Positions 25,901-50,869 of a stretch of 64,000 nucleotides of DNA are shown piece by piece (positions within the stretch are counted from its first letter, which is position 1; every line of letters starts with the position of its first letter). A program made the position numbers and the translations under genes. The notes beneath the pieces were generated by a model. The model worked only from the letters and a program-made list of their open reading frames with translations, was not told the DNA's origin and made no database searches. The stretch comes from Membranipora membranacea (taxonomy: Eukaryota; Bryozoa; Gymnolaemata; Cheilostomatida; Membraniporidae), in assembly GCA_914767715.1 (NCBI GenBank), contig OU612065.1, positions 17,980,001 to 18,044,000 on the forward strand, given 5' to 3'.

Positions 25901-26170
25901 TCAGGGATGAAATAACTAAAGAATGGGAGTTGTCCTATCTAAGAATTGGTAACGTTGCATACAAAAACTCTGTACAGCACTGTATGTTTAAAACATAAAG
26001 GCAAAACTTCCCCCTTGTTTTTACTTAAAAAATGATGACATTATAACAATTTTCACATACACATAGTCAATAAAACCGTTTTTATTGTTTCTTACAGCAT
26101 AGCCTCAAAGTACAACACTGGTGATTGGAAGAGGTCCGACACTAAGCATTACCAGAGATTTGGCCGATGA
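22903..26170 (+). CDS. RFamide-type neuropeptide precursor 1 (YQRFamide)
   Basis: This is a secreted prohormone. Three coding exons (22903-23068, 25031-25196, 26098-26170; phases 1 and 2) give 134 residues. Residues 1 to about 24 form a signal peptide (MDLALLILTLATSLASLPAG). A Cys pair follows at 35 and 50 (NVADLC and LYTLCKLL). An acidic, Ser/Tyr-rich spacer runs to about residue 110. The C-terminus is GDWKRSDTKHYQRFGR then stop. Cleavage at KR and amidation through GR would give the nonapeptide SDTKHYQRF-amide. The last exon is only 73 bp and carries the whole active peptide. The family is RFamide-like, but I cannot assign it to NPFF, sNPF/PrRP, NPF or FMRFamide. It sits head-to-tail with a second precursor at 27409 that has the same Cys-pair design and a first intron in the same phase. 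Confidence 0.82.
23428..23705 (+). repeat. Two ~57-bp direct repeats with TGTTCG/CGAACA stem
   Basis: Copies at about 23428-23483 and 23647-23705 share CATTGTTCGATNGGTGTCGC, GAGTGTCCGAACAAAGCTTG and AAGACAGGCTA. Each can fold through TTGTTCG pairing with CGAACAA. The right end (GCTTGTCAAGACAGGCTA) matches one arm of the dispersed hairpin family at 18846 and 52346. Both lie in intron 1 of the first neuropeptide gene. Confidence 0.7.
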
Positions 26171-27408
26171 TGGACTACTAAGCCATATTCTACACTTCTT
26201 ACAACCAGACTATAAACGTCTATGAACTGTTTAACTGACTGATGCAAACATCAATAATGTCCATCTTGAAATCTCTTTTTCTCTCTCATGTTATGGTTGC
26301 TATTTTCACACCAGTATTTGTTAGCCTGCTTGGCATTTTGTTAAAAACTATCATTGTGTCACAGCAGGGAGAAATCTCCCTGGTCACAGGTATTACATTT
26401 TTGACATTTTATGGAATTTTACTTTAATTTTGTCTTTATTGAGCATATACTCATCTCCATTGATGACCAGAATCTCGTTTTTTTTGTGACCTTTACTTGA
26501 ACTTCAGTGGAACTTTACTCGAAGACTCTCTTGTTTATTTTTACATTACTCTCCTACGTTTTATTTTCCTATAATGAACTACACGTAGCACCCTGTACCA
26601 TAAATGTGGGCCGTGAAAACGCCTCTGCATAACGCTGCTTTTACGTAACGATGATTATGAAATATTATCAGTCATCTCTTATTTATCAATAATATATAAT
26701 ATTTTGTTGAATATTTCACACCCCTAATTGTATTTACTGGTTATTATTGAGACTGATTGGTGGGTAATTGTCAGCTCTGCTTTGTAACTCAGCCAAACTT
26801 ATAACGTATTGCCTCATGAATAATCAAAATGTTTTTCGCCTCTTCGAAGCTGCGGTGGTCCCATGGGGGGAGACATTTGGAGGTATAAGAGTTATGGTCT
26901 GCTTTTGGTGACACCATGAACTGTTGGAAATCGGAATCAGAAAGCTTGAGCTTCTCACAACAAAACTGCAAGCCTTCAACCTAAAGTTGTATGAAATACA
27001 TTCCTTTCTATAAATCAAGAGTTTGCTTTATTTCTACATAAAAAACTACGGATATAACCTTTCAATTCAGGTAGGTCTGTGTAGATTTGTATACGATTTT
27101 CCTCTGTGAGCAAAACGATACTGAAAGTCTTGCATGAAAGATCACAACCTTCCTTCTGGCTTACATAACACAGAGGGAGAGAAACCGGTGGTCGTGTACT
27201 CTTTATTATGTGTTATTGATGCTCTCTTCTGTAATTATATTTACATCAAACTTAGACATTGATGTTGTATTAAATCTATAACTTATTTTAATCACTTGTA
27301 CAAAAACCAATTTCAGAAAAAAAGCCCTCAGCCATAATTTCAAATATATTTTCTTGATGAAACACAGACGCTCTTATTACATAAACAATTTCCCATTGCA
27401 TTGACAGG
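26171..27408. other. Spacer between the two neuropeptide genes
   Basis: This holds the 3' UTR of precursor 1 and the upstream region of precursor 2. An acceptor (TTGACAG, ending at 27407) lies one base before the second start codon, so precursor 2 has at least one non-coding 5' exon here or further upstream. I see no third peptide-encoding exon. Confidence 0.5.
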
Positions 27409-28099
27409 ATGAATTCTGGTATACTGTCGCTGTTCGCTGCCGTGACTGTAATATTTGGGCTCTCAAATGCCCTAAACTTGGGTCAGCGAATAGAGCTGTC
27501 CAAAAGTGTTTGCAGAGACATAGAACTATCTGATGGTGATGCCATCCTTTGTCAAATTCTATTCGGTGGAGCAGACCAATATCAAGAACAGACAGAAAAC
27601 AGTAAGTCTTTTATCTAAGGAAACCTCTTTTTTCAAACAATAAGATTGTGGTATCTTGCTTGCTAAACTTTCCCGGTATAGTGAATACGGCATGATTTTT
27701 TTTCCAGATCTAATGCTTAAAACATTGACTAAAGGATAAACCTGCTCATGGAAAATATTGATAACGTAATCAACACTTGGTGGGAGAAGCTGTTACCTAC
27801 GTCCCCAGTACAATTTTAACCTCTTGTGTTTTCTTATTAAAGGTCCTGTTGAGCCTGCGGCTAAAAGAGCCATGACCCACCTGAGATTCGGGCGTAAGAG
27901 AAGGAGTACCATTGAAGCAAAGAGAGGCGCCCCTAGCTTCTTACGTGGACGTAAATCTGAGGACAACTTTTACACCGACACTCTGCTAAGCCAATGCGAC
28001 AAAGTCAGCATTTTATTAGAAGAATTAGCAGAATTGAGGCGACAGCAAAACAATAATGATGTGCAACAAGAATCTTTGGAGAAACTGAAATTGGTATAA
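27409..28099 (+). CDS. RFamide-type neuropeptide precursor 2 (HLRFamide and FLRamide)
   Basis: This is a secreted prohormone. Two coding exons (27409-27601 and 27843-28099, phase-1 intron) give 149 residues. The signal peptide covers about residues 1-21 (MNSGILSLFAAVTVIFGLSN). The Cys pair is at 35 and 48 (SVCRDIELSDGDAILCQIL), almost the same position as in precursor 1. Two amidation cassettes follow. KR-AMTHLRFG-RKRR gives AMTHLRF-amide (74-80). KR-GAPSFLRG-RK gives GAPSFLR-amide (93-99). The peptide between them, STIEA, would not be amidated. The C-terminal tail (103-149) has a third Cys at 116 and a Leu/Glu/Gln-rich helix (LLEELAELRRQQ). Polyadenylation signals AATAAA lie at 28244 and 28458. 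I infer paralogy with precursor 1; the peptide family is unassigned. Confidence 0.82.
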
Positions 28100-28243
28100 T
28101 TCATCTGACATGACTGCACCTTTGATATTCATCTACAAGATTATGGTTGTTCCAAGAAAATTTTATATTGATAGTGTTTTTATGCCTGATGAGAGAGGGA
28201 TTTGAAACGAGTAGTTGAGTTGTGCAAAATTCTTATTTTCAAT

Positions 28244-28463
28244 AATAAATATGGAAATTACCATTTATATATCTCCCTACTGATTATTTATTCATGTATA
28301 TTTCCTTTTGACAATATTCTCATCTCATCTGACTTCCCAAATTTACCTTCCTATTTCCAGCTTCCATATTGAAAATGAAAGATCGGAATCATGTTGATAA
28401 AGACTTTTATGATGGATTTTGTGTTATGATAAAAGTTATTTAATATTTAATTAATGAAATAAA
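28244..28463 (+). terminator. Polyadenylation signals of neuropeptide gene 2
   Basis: AATAAA occurs at 28244-28249 and again at 28458-28463, 145 and 359 bp after the stop codon, in an AT-rich 3' region. Confidence 0.55.
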
Positions 28464-30540
28464 TATTTACCTGAAACTCAATTTTTCTGTTTTAATGGGA
28501 CAATGCCATGTCTGTATTTCTCACTCATTAGGATAAAATTGTCTAAAGCATGTAATGTTTATTAAATTTTAGTAATATCGGGAGCTCGAAAAGACTCATT
28601 CCCAACCGTAATAATAATGTTAAAAGTAATGAAGTTCATTAATTATTGCCTCACATGGCTTTCTGCTGGGTCTCTACGATTTAGCAGTAAAAAGTCTGAT
28701 GACAGCAATATTTTGCATGAATTTCACTGCATGCGCAAATCAAACCAGGTTATTTTCTGCGATCAGTTACCTCTCTACAATAACGTAAATGAATTTATTT
28801 GCAGGTTAAAACAAAGACAATGTGTTAGTATGAGCATGGGACTCCCTAGTCCCTCCCAAATTTTCTTTTTTTAGAGTCAGTCAATAGCTTATCTGAGGAT
28901 TGTCGCCTCCGGTCATTGACACCAAGCTGGTTTGGAGAAACATTTATGTAATGTCATAGACCGGGAATGGGAATAAAAAAGTCAACTAGAAAAGGCGTTG
29001 AATGATCGATCAATATTTTAGTACATGTATGTTCTAAACGAAACTCAAGGTCAGGAGTGATATCAGTTTAATGTTTCACTGCCCTTGGCATTATTCGTAG
29101 GCAAAATACATAGACCTATCTTTATATATGTACTTCCTTTCATACACAAAAAAATATCAATTTTTTCAATCCTATACTATACATCAGTTTGCGAAGGATG
29201 TAAACAATGCATTGATCGGATGCACTAATTTTCAGATTTGATCAAAGTGTTATGACCAGACAGAGAAAACAGGCAAGAGAAATAAAATTACTAAAATATA
29301 TCAGTATTAAGGAACTATGATATAAAAATGATGGGGTCTAGCCTTTGTTACTATAAGCAAACCATAACATAGCTTTGTCCTATCCTATAAATTTAATTTA
29401 AATGAATTGAAGAATCAATAGCTTCTAGTTTGGCATTGAAATCAACATAATCAAAAATATTGAAATATAATGATGAATTATTGATGATAAATACCATAAA
29501 ACATATAAGCTTCTGTACTACAACAATGTAGGCTGGAATAGTGAGCAGGAAATAGTGACAGTGAACTACGTCTCTGTCTACGTCAGCTTTAAATTTTATT
29601 TGGATTTAATCACATTTTGCTATTGTGATAAATATCATATGGGTATCTCTTATCTTTATCTAGAATGTGTCTCTTCCGTAGATAATCATATACATCAAGT
29701 TTATTGGGTGAACTTGGGTGTAACAGATGAGTTTCTATAGTATTATTTCTTTGTCTGCAAATCATCTATGAAAACGAATGTCAAGTCTCAGAAGCAAGCC
29801 TGTGACTGAAATCTTCTCAATAAAACGCGAGGCAGATGAGTAAGCAGCACAACCCAGAGTCTGTCTTATGAATTATTAAGAGTCGTAAGCTATTAGCTAG
29901 CAAAAGATAAGAAACGAGACTGAGACTTTTGGTACCAACAGAGAACAAGTTTCTTCTCTCCAGTCTGGTGGCAGAGGGATATTGCATAAGTGTGGTATTG
30001 ATGTGCAGACTCGGAGGAACATAAATACTGTTTGTTTACCAGTAGTGAATGTATATCCCTTATACACATTTATATTCTCTGGACGGCATCTCAGTACCTT
30101 GACATTTCCTAAATTCCTTCCACTAAGTGAGAAGATTCGCACAGTCCAGGGAGTTTGGGACCAAACTCCCTGCAGTCAAACTTAATAAGATAGTTGTCTG
30201 CTCTTTGAACATGAGGACACAACTGAATGCACCAAATTTTGGTGAGAGTCTGACTATGAAGCAGTTGCTGTGATTATCATTGGGTGATCACCTTGTATTC
30301 TCAATATATATCAAAGACCACCTATTATTCATGTAATTTTCATCTAGATGCAAATGGGAGAAAATGATCTGGCGCTGCATGAGAGATATCTATCAGATAT
30401 CTTGCAGCACCCAATCTAAATCAACAAAGGTCCACACTCCACACGTAAAACGGGAGGCATTTTGTGAACCTCTGACCATACACACACATTTATAACTCAG
30501 TTGAAAACCAGCAAGAAGTAAGTTCTTATCAAGTTTTGAT
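28464..30540. other. Intergenic, no gene seen
   Basis: I find no coding exon on either strand. A small perfect palindrome, CAGGGAGTTTGG and its complement around three bases, lies at about 30147-30173 and contains one copy of the dispersed motif CAGGGAGTTTGGG. Confidence 0.5.
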
Positions 30541-30543
30541 AAT

Positions 30544-30549
30544 TTTATT
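30544..30549 (-). terminator. Likely polyadenylation signal of SIK
   Basis: AATAAA on the minus strand lies about 850 bp past the SIK stop codon. No exon is seen between, so 30530-31399 is probably 3' UTR. Confidence 0.35.
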
Positions 30550-31399
30550 ACAATGAAGAGCACAAACCAGGAATCGTGCTACCTTGTCTTACACCATAGC
30601 ACCAGAGACACTAGATAATGGTCCCTGATAGCACCTTACCTTAATTTACAATGGATAATAAAAAATAGAATATTATACAGTCACACATACAATATGCTAT
30701 ATAATAAAATGGAATTAGAAAAAAAAAACGTTTTGTTATGTACAGTGGATGTTTTACCCCCATAAAAATCGATAAAAACACAAAGAGCTGTACAAATTAT
30801 CTATGAACAGAAAATATTGATTGCAATATAATCAATTTTGGGCAAAAATCAATATAGAATTGAAGTTTGGCGCCTGGGATCATGTGCATGCCTCGTGCTC
30901 ACATTTTTACTCCACAAAAATAACTAATAATATTTTACTTTTGACAGGTTTTCCATGGTACTTACAAGCACTCACAAAATAGATGTCAACTTATGGACAA
31001 AGTTGTCCAATAGACAAACTTAGAACAACATAAAGATTTACAAGTGATACCTAAGGATGGCCAATAAGCACCTTAATTACTGTAAGCATCTGCTCACCCA
31101 TCATAAAACAGTCCGGCTGAAAGGAACACCGTGGGACGAAAACATATCCAGAGATTAAGAATTGAGATATATTGCCAATTATAGATAAGAATAGCAAATG
31201 GTTCGTCTGTACAACAAATGGCCGACAGTCTTTGAAATAAAGATTATCTAATAATGGCGTCATGTGCCGGACATAACCCCCATTATTCACAAAATAAACT
31301 GACATTAATAATATCAAGGAGAGAATACTTTCATTGCACATTCATTGCCAAACTTCCCTGGGAATGTTGAGTACAACCAAACCGATTCCTCTCTAAAAG

Positions 31400-45614
<14,215 letters not shown>

Positions 45615-45779
45615 GTTGTCTCTATTGCTTCCAAGTTAGTGTTATTATTGTAGTATATCCACTGCCAGCTGACAGAACGCGCACCTGCAGTGCTCTTCAA
45701 TCTTGGAGTCTCTATGAAGTCCTGCCATTGATTCACAACTGAGAGTCCTGTCATGTTTGACCCATTTCATTTCCCATCA

Positions 45780-45857
45780 GACGTCAGTTTGATGTCATCA
45801 CTCGAAGCTGCATTGAAGTAACAGGGTTTTTGATTGGTTGGTTGAATATTGACGTCA
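45780..45857 (-). promoter_or_regulatory. CRE cluster upstream of the SIK start
   Basis: A perfect TGACGTCA at 45850-45857 lies about 240 bp upstream of the SIK start codon. Partial sites are at 45780-45786 (GACGTCA) and about 45791-45797 (ATGTCAT). A minus-strand TATATTTATA lies near 45914-45923, so the CRE may be just after transcription start. SIK1 is a known cAMP/CREB target in mammals; applying that here is inference. Confidence 0.45.
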
Positions 45858-45959
45858 ATGGAAGCAATAAAGCACACCGCTGGCATTGTGCCACATATAG
45901 TAGTATTAGTGTATAAATATACTGCAAGCAAGCTAGTGACTGAAGTGTTCGTTGTAATG

Positions 45960-48234
45960 GAATCTAACATAACAGCTGATCCCGCATGGTAGAAACAAGA
46001 AAGTTAGCATCTCTTGAAGAGCCAGCAGCAGGGCCAACAAACACATACACTAATAATCACTGTACATACACCCATTGGCTCTACAACATCCAATTGGTGA
46101 ATGAAGGGAAACGCTCTGACGTGAGGATTTTTTTAAACCGATGGTAGCCTGCTTTGACCCATTTATCAAGGAAGGCAAACATGATTGGTGAACCCTTAGT
46201 ATACAAGTAATTTTGGAAGCCATGTCGATAGTGGTTATAGCAGATCAATAATTTCTGTACTCTGCCTGGGCTGGTATAAATTGCCGATGGTTGTACCATG
46301 GAAACAATTCAAATGAAAAATAATTTTGCATATTTACCAGTATTTCAACATTGTTATGTACATTATAATGATTTTGACTTGTGCTGATCAATGAGAGGGA
46401 GTTCATTGCGCTGATAGTATTCTTGTCTTGTCACTAAACTCAAGAAATAAATAAAAAAAGCTTTAGTTTATAATCCAAGTATTTTCTTTTATTAAATTAA
46501 TCTTGAATTGACAGCGTCTTTGTCCATGACGCTGCAAATTTCTGACCTTGGAGCACAAAATCACGATTTGTCGTCAAAGGTCACATAACATGATAAATGT
46601 AAATAAAATATAGGTCATGGCGCAGACTTTCAAGGTCGTGTCATGTAGCGGAGGAGGCTGGTGGTTCAATACAATGTTTGACCAAAATTATTTTGAGCTC
46701 AACACGTATTTAGATAGATTTTGAGGGGTATATTATTATATATTATATTATTGCCAGACATTTTAGTATTTGTTATTGACGGGATGTCCAATCAGAGTTG
46801 GAAATGAAACAAAAAACTATCCCTGTAAAATTTGCACCTTTTTTAAAATTTCAATTGATTTCCAGAGAGTTTTGTGTCAAGATGCCTCTCCTAGACTACA
46901 GGTCTCTGTTTCTACAGTTGTGAACATTCCCTAACTGATCATACAGGTTTCTAAAATCCTTTGATAAGGTTATGAATTCAACATTTGATGAATGAATGAG
47001 TTTGACCATGAATCAAAATAATGATTCTGGGCTTTGTCTTGCAGTCCAAGCTAAGTAGTTTCTTTTCTATTCACAAGAATATTTAGTGTTGCTTCATCCA
47101 TTTTGTTTTGCACTTTCTTTCAGAAACAATGATTAAAAATTGATAGACTCATTAATACATATATAATATATAATATATACAATATGATTGCAAAGTAGGG
47201 ATTCTTATTCTGTGATATGTAAATTATCATTACATCTGATTATCATTCGTTGAGTAAAAATATGCTGCAACAAACAAACAAGAAAATGATGTCATCTCAA
47301 ATATTTATACGTTGCGTGCGCGAGACTAGTGGGTGGGGTAATTACCACGTAAAGTTCATGTGATGACCGATTTTGTCAATCATGCAATTCGTTTGAAACT
47401 CGGTAATGATACAGCGGTATAACCGCTTGAATTTGTGAGACACATGAACTTGAAGTATATGGTACAATGGTGATACATTATGATGACTAACAGGAACAGG
47501 CCAAGGCAGGTAATTATGACATAATACTTTATCAGAATACTCTCATTATCTGATAAGTTGTATCATATTATTCTCCTTGGCCTCGACTGACCGGTAATGA
47601 CAAACTCTGGAACACTGACTCCATCGAACTGACGTTATCAACATCGTAACAAATAGAAGTATTCCATACACCCACTCATCACCAGGGATTTGTGAAAACT
47701 CCCCGATGTCATGCACTGGTGTTACATCCCCCTCTGTGATCAATGCTCAATCCTAAGGAGTTGTCTTATCAAAATAAAGTGTTATATAAAGCAGACAACT
47801 CCAACTTAGACAGTCAGTGTTCAGAAATAAATAAGCTACCATTTTCCCACTCCTACTTTTGAGAGGCTGGATGTAGTCTCTATCATCATATTTGACAAGT
47901 TTTACTTCTTCATTTGGCAATCTTACTTCATGAAGCAATAAAAAATTCAATTCATGAAGCAAAAAAACAATTCTTCTCACTCTCAGAACGCTAACTAAAA
48001 CCGCACTGCATTAAATAGTCTCAAATGCTCATATATATTATTCATGGAGACCATATTATACTTGATTGAGAGGTAGCACCAAATAGGTAAACAGAACCAT
48101 TCAATATCAAACTGTGCTGTGTGGCTGAGTAAATATTGTGGTTATATTCTGCTCAAACAACTTTGCAGGAACTAATGAACTACCATGCATCACAACATGA
48201 TATAAAAACTAGGTGTGCTGAGAAGTAATAGCCT
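45960..48234. other. Intergenic between SIK and MRPL41
   Basis: No recognised gene. Three minus-strand open frames could be small exons but lack clean splice partners: 46081-46299 (72 codons), 47546-47743 (about 65 codons, with a membrane-like WVYGILLFVTMLITSV) and 47753-47980 (contains EEVKLVKYDDRDYIQPL). The pair GGAGTTGTCT/AGACAACTCC at 47757 and 47793 forms a 10-bp inverted repeat 46 bp long overall. A TA-rich tract lies at 47158-47190. Confidence 0.4.
47546..47980 (-). other. Possible unrecognised two-exon coding fragment
   Basis: Two adjacent minus-strand frames look protein-like. The upstream one (47980-47753) contains VRLPNEEVKLVKYDDRDY; the downstream one (47743-47546) contains IPGDEWVYGILLFVTMLI, one hydrophobic span and a stop. 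Joining them requires a weak acceptor (GATTGAG) or passes a TGA, so I cannot build a clean model. I do not recognise a family. It may be the end of a small membrane protein or chance. Confidence 0.2.
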
Positions 48235-48240
48235 TTTATT
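48235..48240 (-). terminator. Polyadenylation signal of MRPL41
   Basis: Minus-strand AATAAA lies 55 bp past the MRPL41 stop codon, a typical compact 3' UTR. Confidence 0.55.
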
Positions 48241-48294
48241 TGTATCATAATCTCACTTAAAACTAGTTCTATGTCAGGTCTAACAAAATTTATG

Positions 48295-49646
48295 TTATGT
48301 TTCACTATCTGCTTCTTCAGGCAATGTTTTATTATGTTCTTTGAGTATTTGCGGTTGATATGTGGCTTTGAATAATTCTTCTGGTGTATGCTGTGGTCGT
48401 GTTGGTGCGTTATCCAGGCTGTATGACACATAAGGCTTCAACTACAAATATAAAGATAGGTGTTTCATTCGAGAACCCTGAGAGAGTTATATTATATAAT
48501 TTCTAAAATCCTGTACGGGATTTATGTCATCTTGGCACAAAAACTGAATGGACAACTCCACAACAACGAAACTTCATAAGCCTAAGTTAAGCCTGGTGTA
48601 GCTAATTTCGGAGCAAACTACACATTCAGTTACTGAACGAAAACTCAATCTACTGTAATGCTGCATGATAATAAATGTTTCATAGGCGGAATTTTTAGTG
48701 TGGGATATCATACAATTCTTTTAGACTGCCAAGCAGATAGAGAAAGAGGGTAGCCAATGTTTCAATTGAATGAGTATCTAGACAGCTCGAATCAGGCTTT
48801 TCGATTTGTTTTTGTCTTTACATGTCTCGCTGTTTGAATAATACATTAGGGGCGGCCAATTGGCAGAGCACGATTAGGTCAGGTCAATCTTAAATATTAT
48901 TATAATATCTGGTCTTGCAGGGAATGTTAGTAAATTGTATTGTGGGCTACTCATCAACATAACTATTGTAACTATCTTTTACAAAACAAGTTAAAAATAT
49001 AGTTTCTTTAGCTCACACACCTTAAATCCTGTCAAATCTGGAACCACAAACTCTGGGATCATTTCTGGTACGGTCTCCATAATCTCCCTTTCCTTTTCAT
49101 AGTCAAAGTATTTTAGCACAGCGGGATTGGACTTTGTCCCTAGGAGAGATAAGTAACTTAAATATAACAGTAATGCAAATACTGAAAGGATGGCGTACGA
49201 GTAACATCTTGATAATGCTGTTTTTATATTTTGAGTTGCCATCAGTCATCACTAAGACAACAAAGAACAAGAACTGCAAGCAACAAACCTCAACTCTTTG
49301 CTCAAGCAGGGAGGGCGGATCTAGTCAGAATAATCTCATCATATAATTACTTACTTTCTTCTCCAATCATTCTATTCATATCTGATGAGCCTCCTCTCCG
49401 CAAACCTTCAAATGAGTCGTTAATATCTTTGCCTGAAAGTGCATATCGCCTATCATATGGAATTTTAGCTTTAGATCCTCCCTGTCCTTTCCACGCTGTG
49501 GGCCTTCGTCCAGTACGCCGTATCTTCTCGGGTGGCCATATTGCATTTCTTGCTACAGCTTGAGTTGTTGATACATACCTGGCACATGATGTGAATTGGT
49601 TGGAAATCCGATGGAGGCGACAGATATTTCTTATACTTGTACTCAT
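48295..49646 (-). CDS. MRPL41: Mitochondrial ribosomal protein L41 (39S, mL41)
   Basis: This is a component of the mitochondrial large ribosomal subunit, made in the cytosol and imported. Three exons join in frame (49646-49355, 49139-49021, 48441-48295) to give 185 residues; human is 137. The diagnostic core EMIPEFVVPDLTGFK, completed across the second junction by LKPYVSY, is near-identical to human MRPL41. The N-terminus is basic and Ser/Arg-rich (MSTSIRNICRLHRI), as expected for a mitochondrial presequence, then KIRRTGRRPTAWKGQGGSK. Residues about 60-110 (DRRYALSGKDIND onward) are extra relative to human, while the C-terminus after TPEELFK is about 25 residues shorter. An acceptor (TTTTCAG) just before the start codon and a donor at 49784 indicate a non-coding first exon. 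Confidence 0.9.
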
Positions 49647-49784
49647 CTTGAATCTGAAAAAGAAAACAGAATTGAGAATCGGTTTAGATTCCTCCAATTT
49701 AAAGTGATTCTTCCAATCATCAGTTTCCAACTGCCATAGTTTGGACTGGACTACAGCCCCCAGATACTATTGTGTGGAACTTAC

Positions 49785-50820
49785 CCAGAAACCTAAACTT
49801 AGAACATAAGTTTTAATTTGGATGACATATGGACTATAATCTCAAATAGATTAGCCACACCTCGAAAATTACAGCTAAACCTAAAAATGCCAAGCCAATA
49901 CCAAAATAAACATCGCAGAGCTTGCTTAGGCCCCTACGATAACAACATTTAAGTAAACCAATACAGTGATAGGCCCTTCTCTACTCAAGCCTTGTCACGC
50001 AGTCCACTAAGTTTAACAAAATGACCCTAAATAGATTCTGTCGGTGGATTTTCTTGTTGAAAAGAATTAGCATTATAACTGACTATCGAATTTGTAAAGG
50101 TATATGTTCTCTTTCTGAAAGGCAAAGAGAATTTCTCTTTTCTATTCGAAAGGAATTAGTAGCTGGCCTGTTAGGTGTAAAACTCAATGATAACATCAGA
50201 TTTGTTTCAAAGTACAGCATTAGAGGTAAGATTGTAAGCTCGTCGCATAGGCTAAGCAATTTTCAATGGACAACTATCTCATCGACTGTTGGAGTACCCT
50301 TCCCAACTCCACATCAAGAGCAAAAACAATGAAATGCGGGAAGTCCTACCCCATGTTACAGGCTAATCAAACGAACAACGGCTCAACCAATCTATAAGAT
50401 TTAGGGCAAGACGTACCTACAACCCTGAATTGCGCAAACTCTCATGAGTAGTTTGATTAGACTGGCTGAATTTAAACTGGTTTTGAGATGGATGCATGGG
50501 CACCTGGGACTTTCGAGCCTGTATTTTGCCCATGTCCAGAATGAACCACCCAGGTATTTATGAGTGGTTGCTATGATACATGTGCAAAACACAGGCTTGC
50601 AAGTTCTAGGCCTAAGGGCCTATGGAATGGGTGGGGGTGCCTGTCTTCTTTAATAACTTAGTTACTGGCATCGGTCTTCACTTGACAAAGCCAACAGTTA
50701 CTTATGCACTCTTGCCAGATTTTGCATATTGAGAGTAACTATCAGCTACAGGCTGGCACCAGGGTTAATTCTCCCTGCTGTCACTCAAATGCACTATCAA
50801 TCATTTGCTGGCTTTAGTTC
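49785..50820. other. MRPL41 5' exon region and intergenic DNA
   Basis: A minus-strand donor (GTAAGT, intron starting at 49784) marks the end of the MRPL41 non-coding first exon, which starts somewhere above 49785. The plus strand has a 103-codon open frame (50021-50332). It contains RQREFLFSIRKELVAGLLG and is not recognised; it may be a small gene or old transposon coding sequence. Confidence 0.4.
50021..50332 (+). CDS. Unrecognised 103-codon ORF
   Basis: The frame starts at an ATG and runs uninterrupted to a stop, with a basic, moderately hydrophobic composition (KELVAGLLGVKLNDNIRF, then SSSHRLSNFQW). I see no signal peptide, membrane span or family motif. It lies about 240 bp divergent from the MRPL41 first exon, so a shared promoter is possible, but LINE debris begins about 500 bp further right and it could be part of a decayed element. 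Confidence 0.2.
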   Translation: MTLNRFCRWIFLLKRISIITDYRICKGICSLSERQREFLFSIRKELVAGLLGVKLNDNIRFVSKYSIRGKIVSSSHRLSNFQWTTISSTVGVPFPTPHQEQKQ

Positions 50821-50869
50821 TGTTTACAGTGTGTTACAGTAACAGTGACTTCAGCAAAGCATTCGACTA

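Noticed and set aside
22903-26170. Assignment of precursor 1 to the NPY/NPF family
   Set aside because: NPF peptides are about 36-40 residues and end in RxRF-amide directly after the signal peptide. Here a KR site cuts a nine-residue YQRF-amide at the far C-terminus.
46081-46299. Minus-strand 72-codon open frame upstream of SIK
   Set aside because: No family motif, no clear splice partners and no signal features; likely chance in AT-rich DNA.
49231-49563. Plus-strand 110-codon open frame
   Set aside because: It is antisense to MRPL41 exon 1, which splices in frame to the conserved core.
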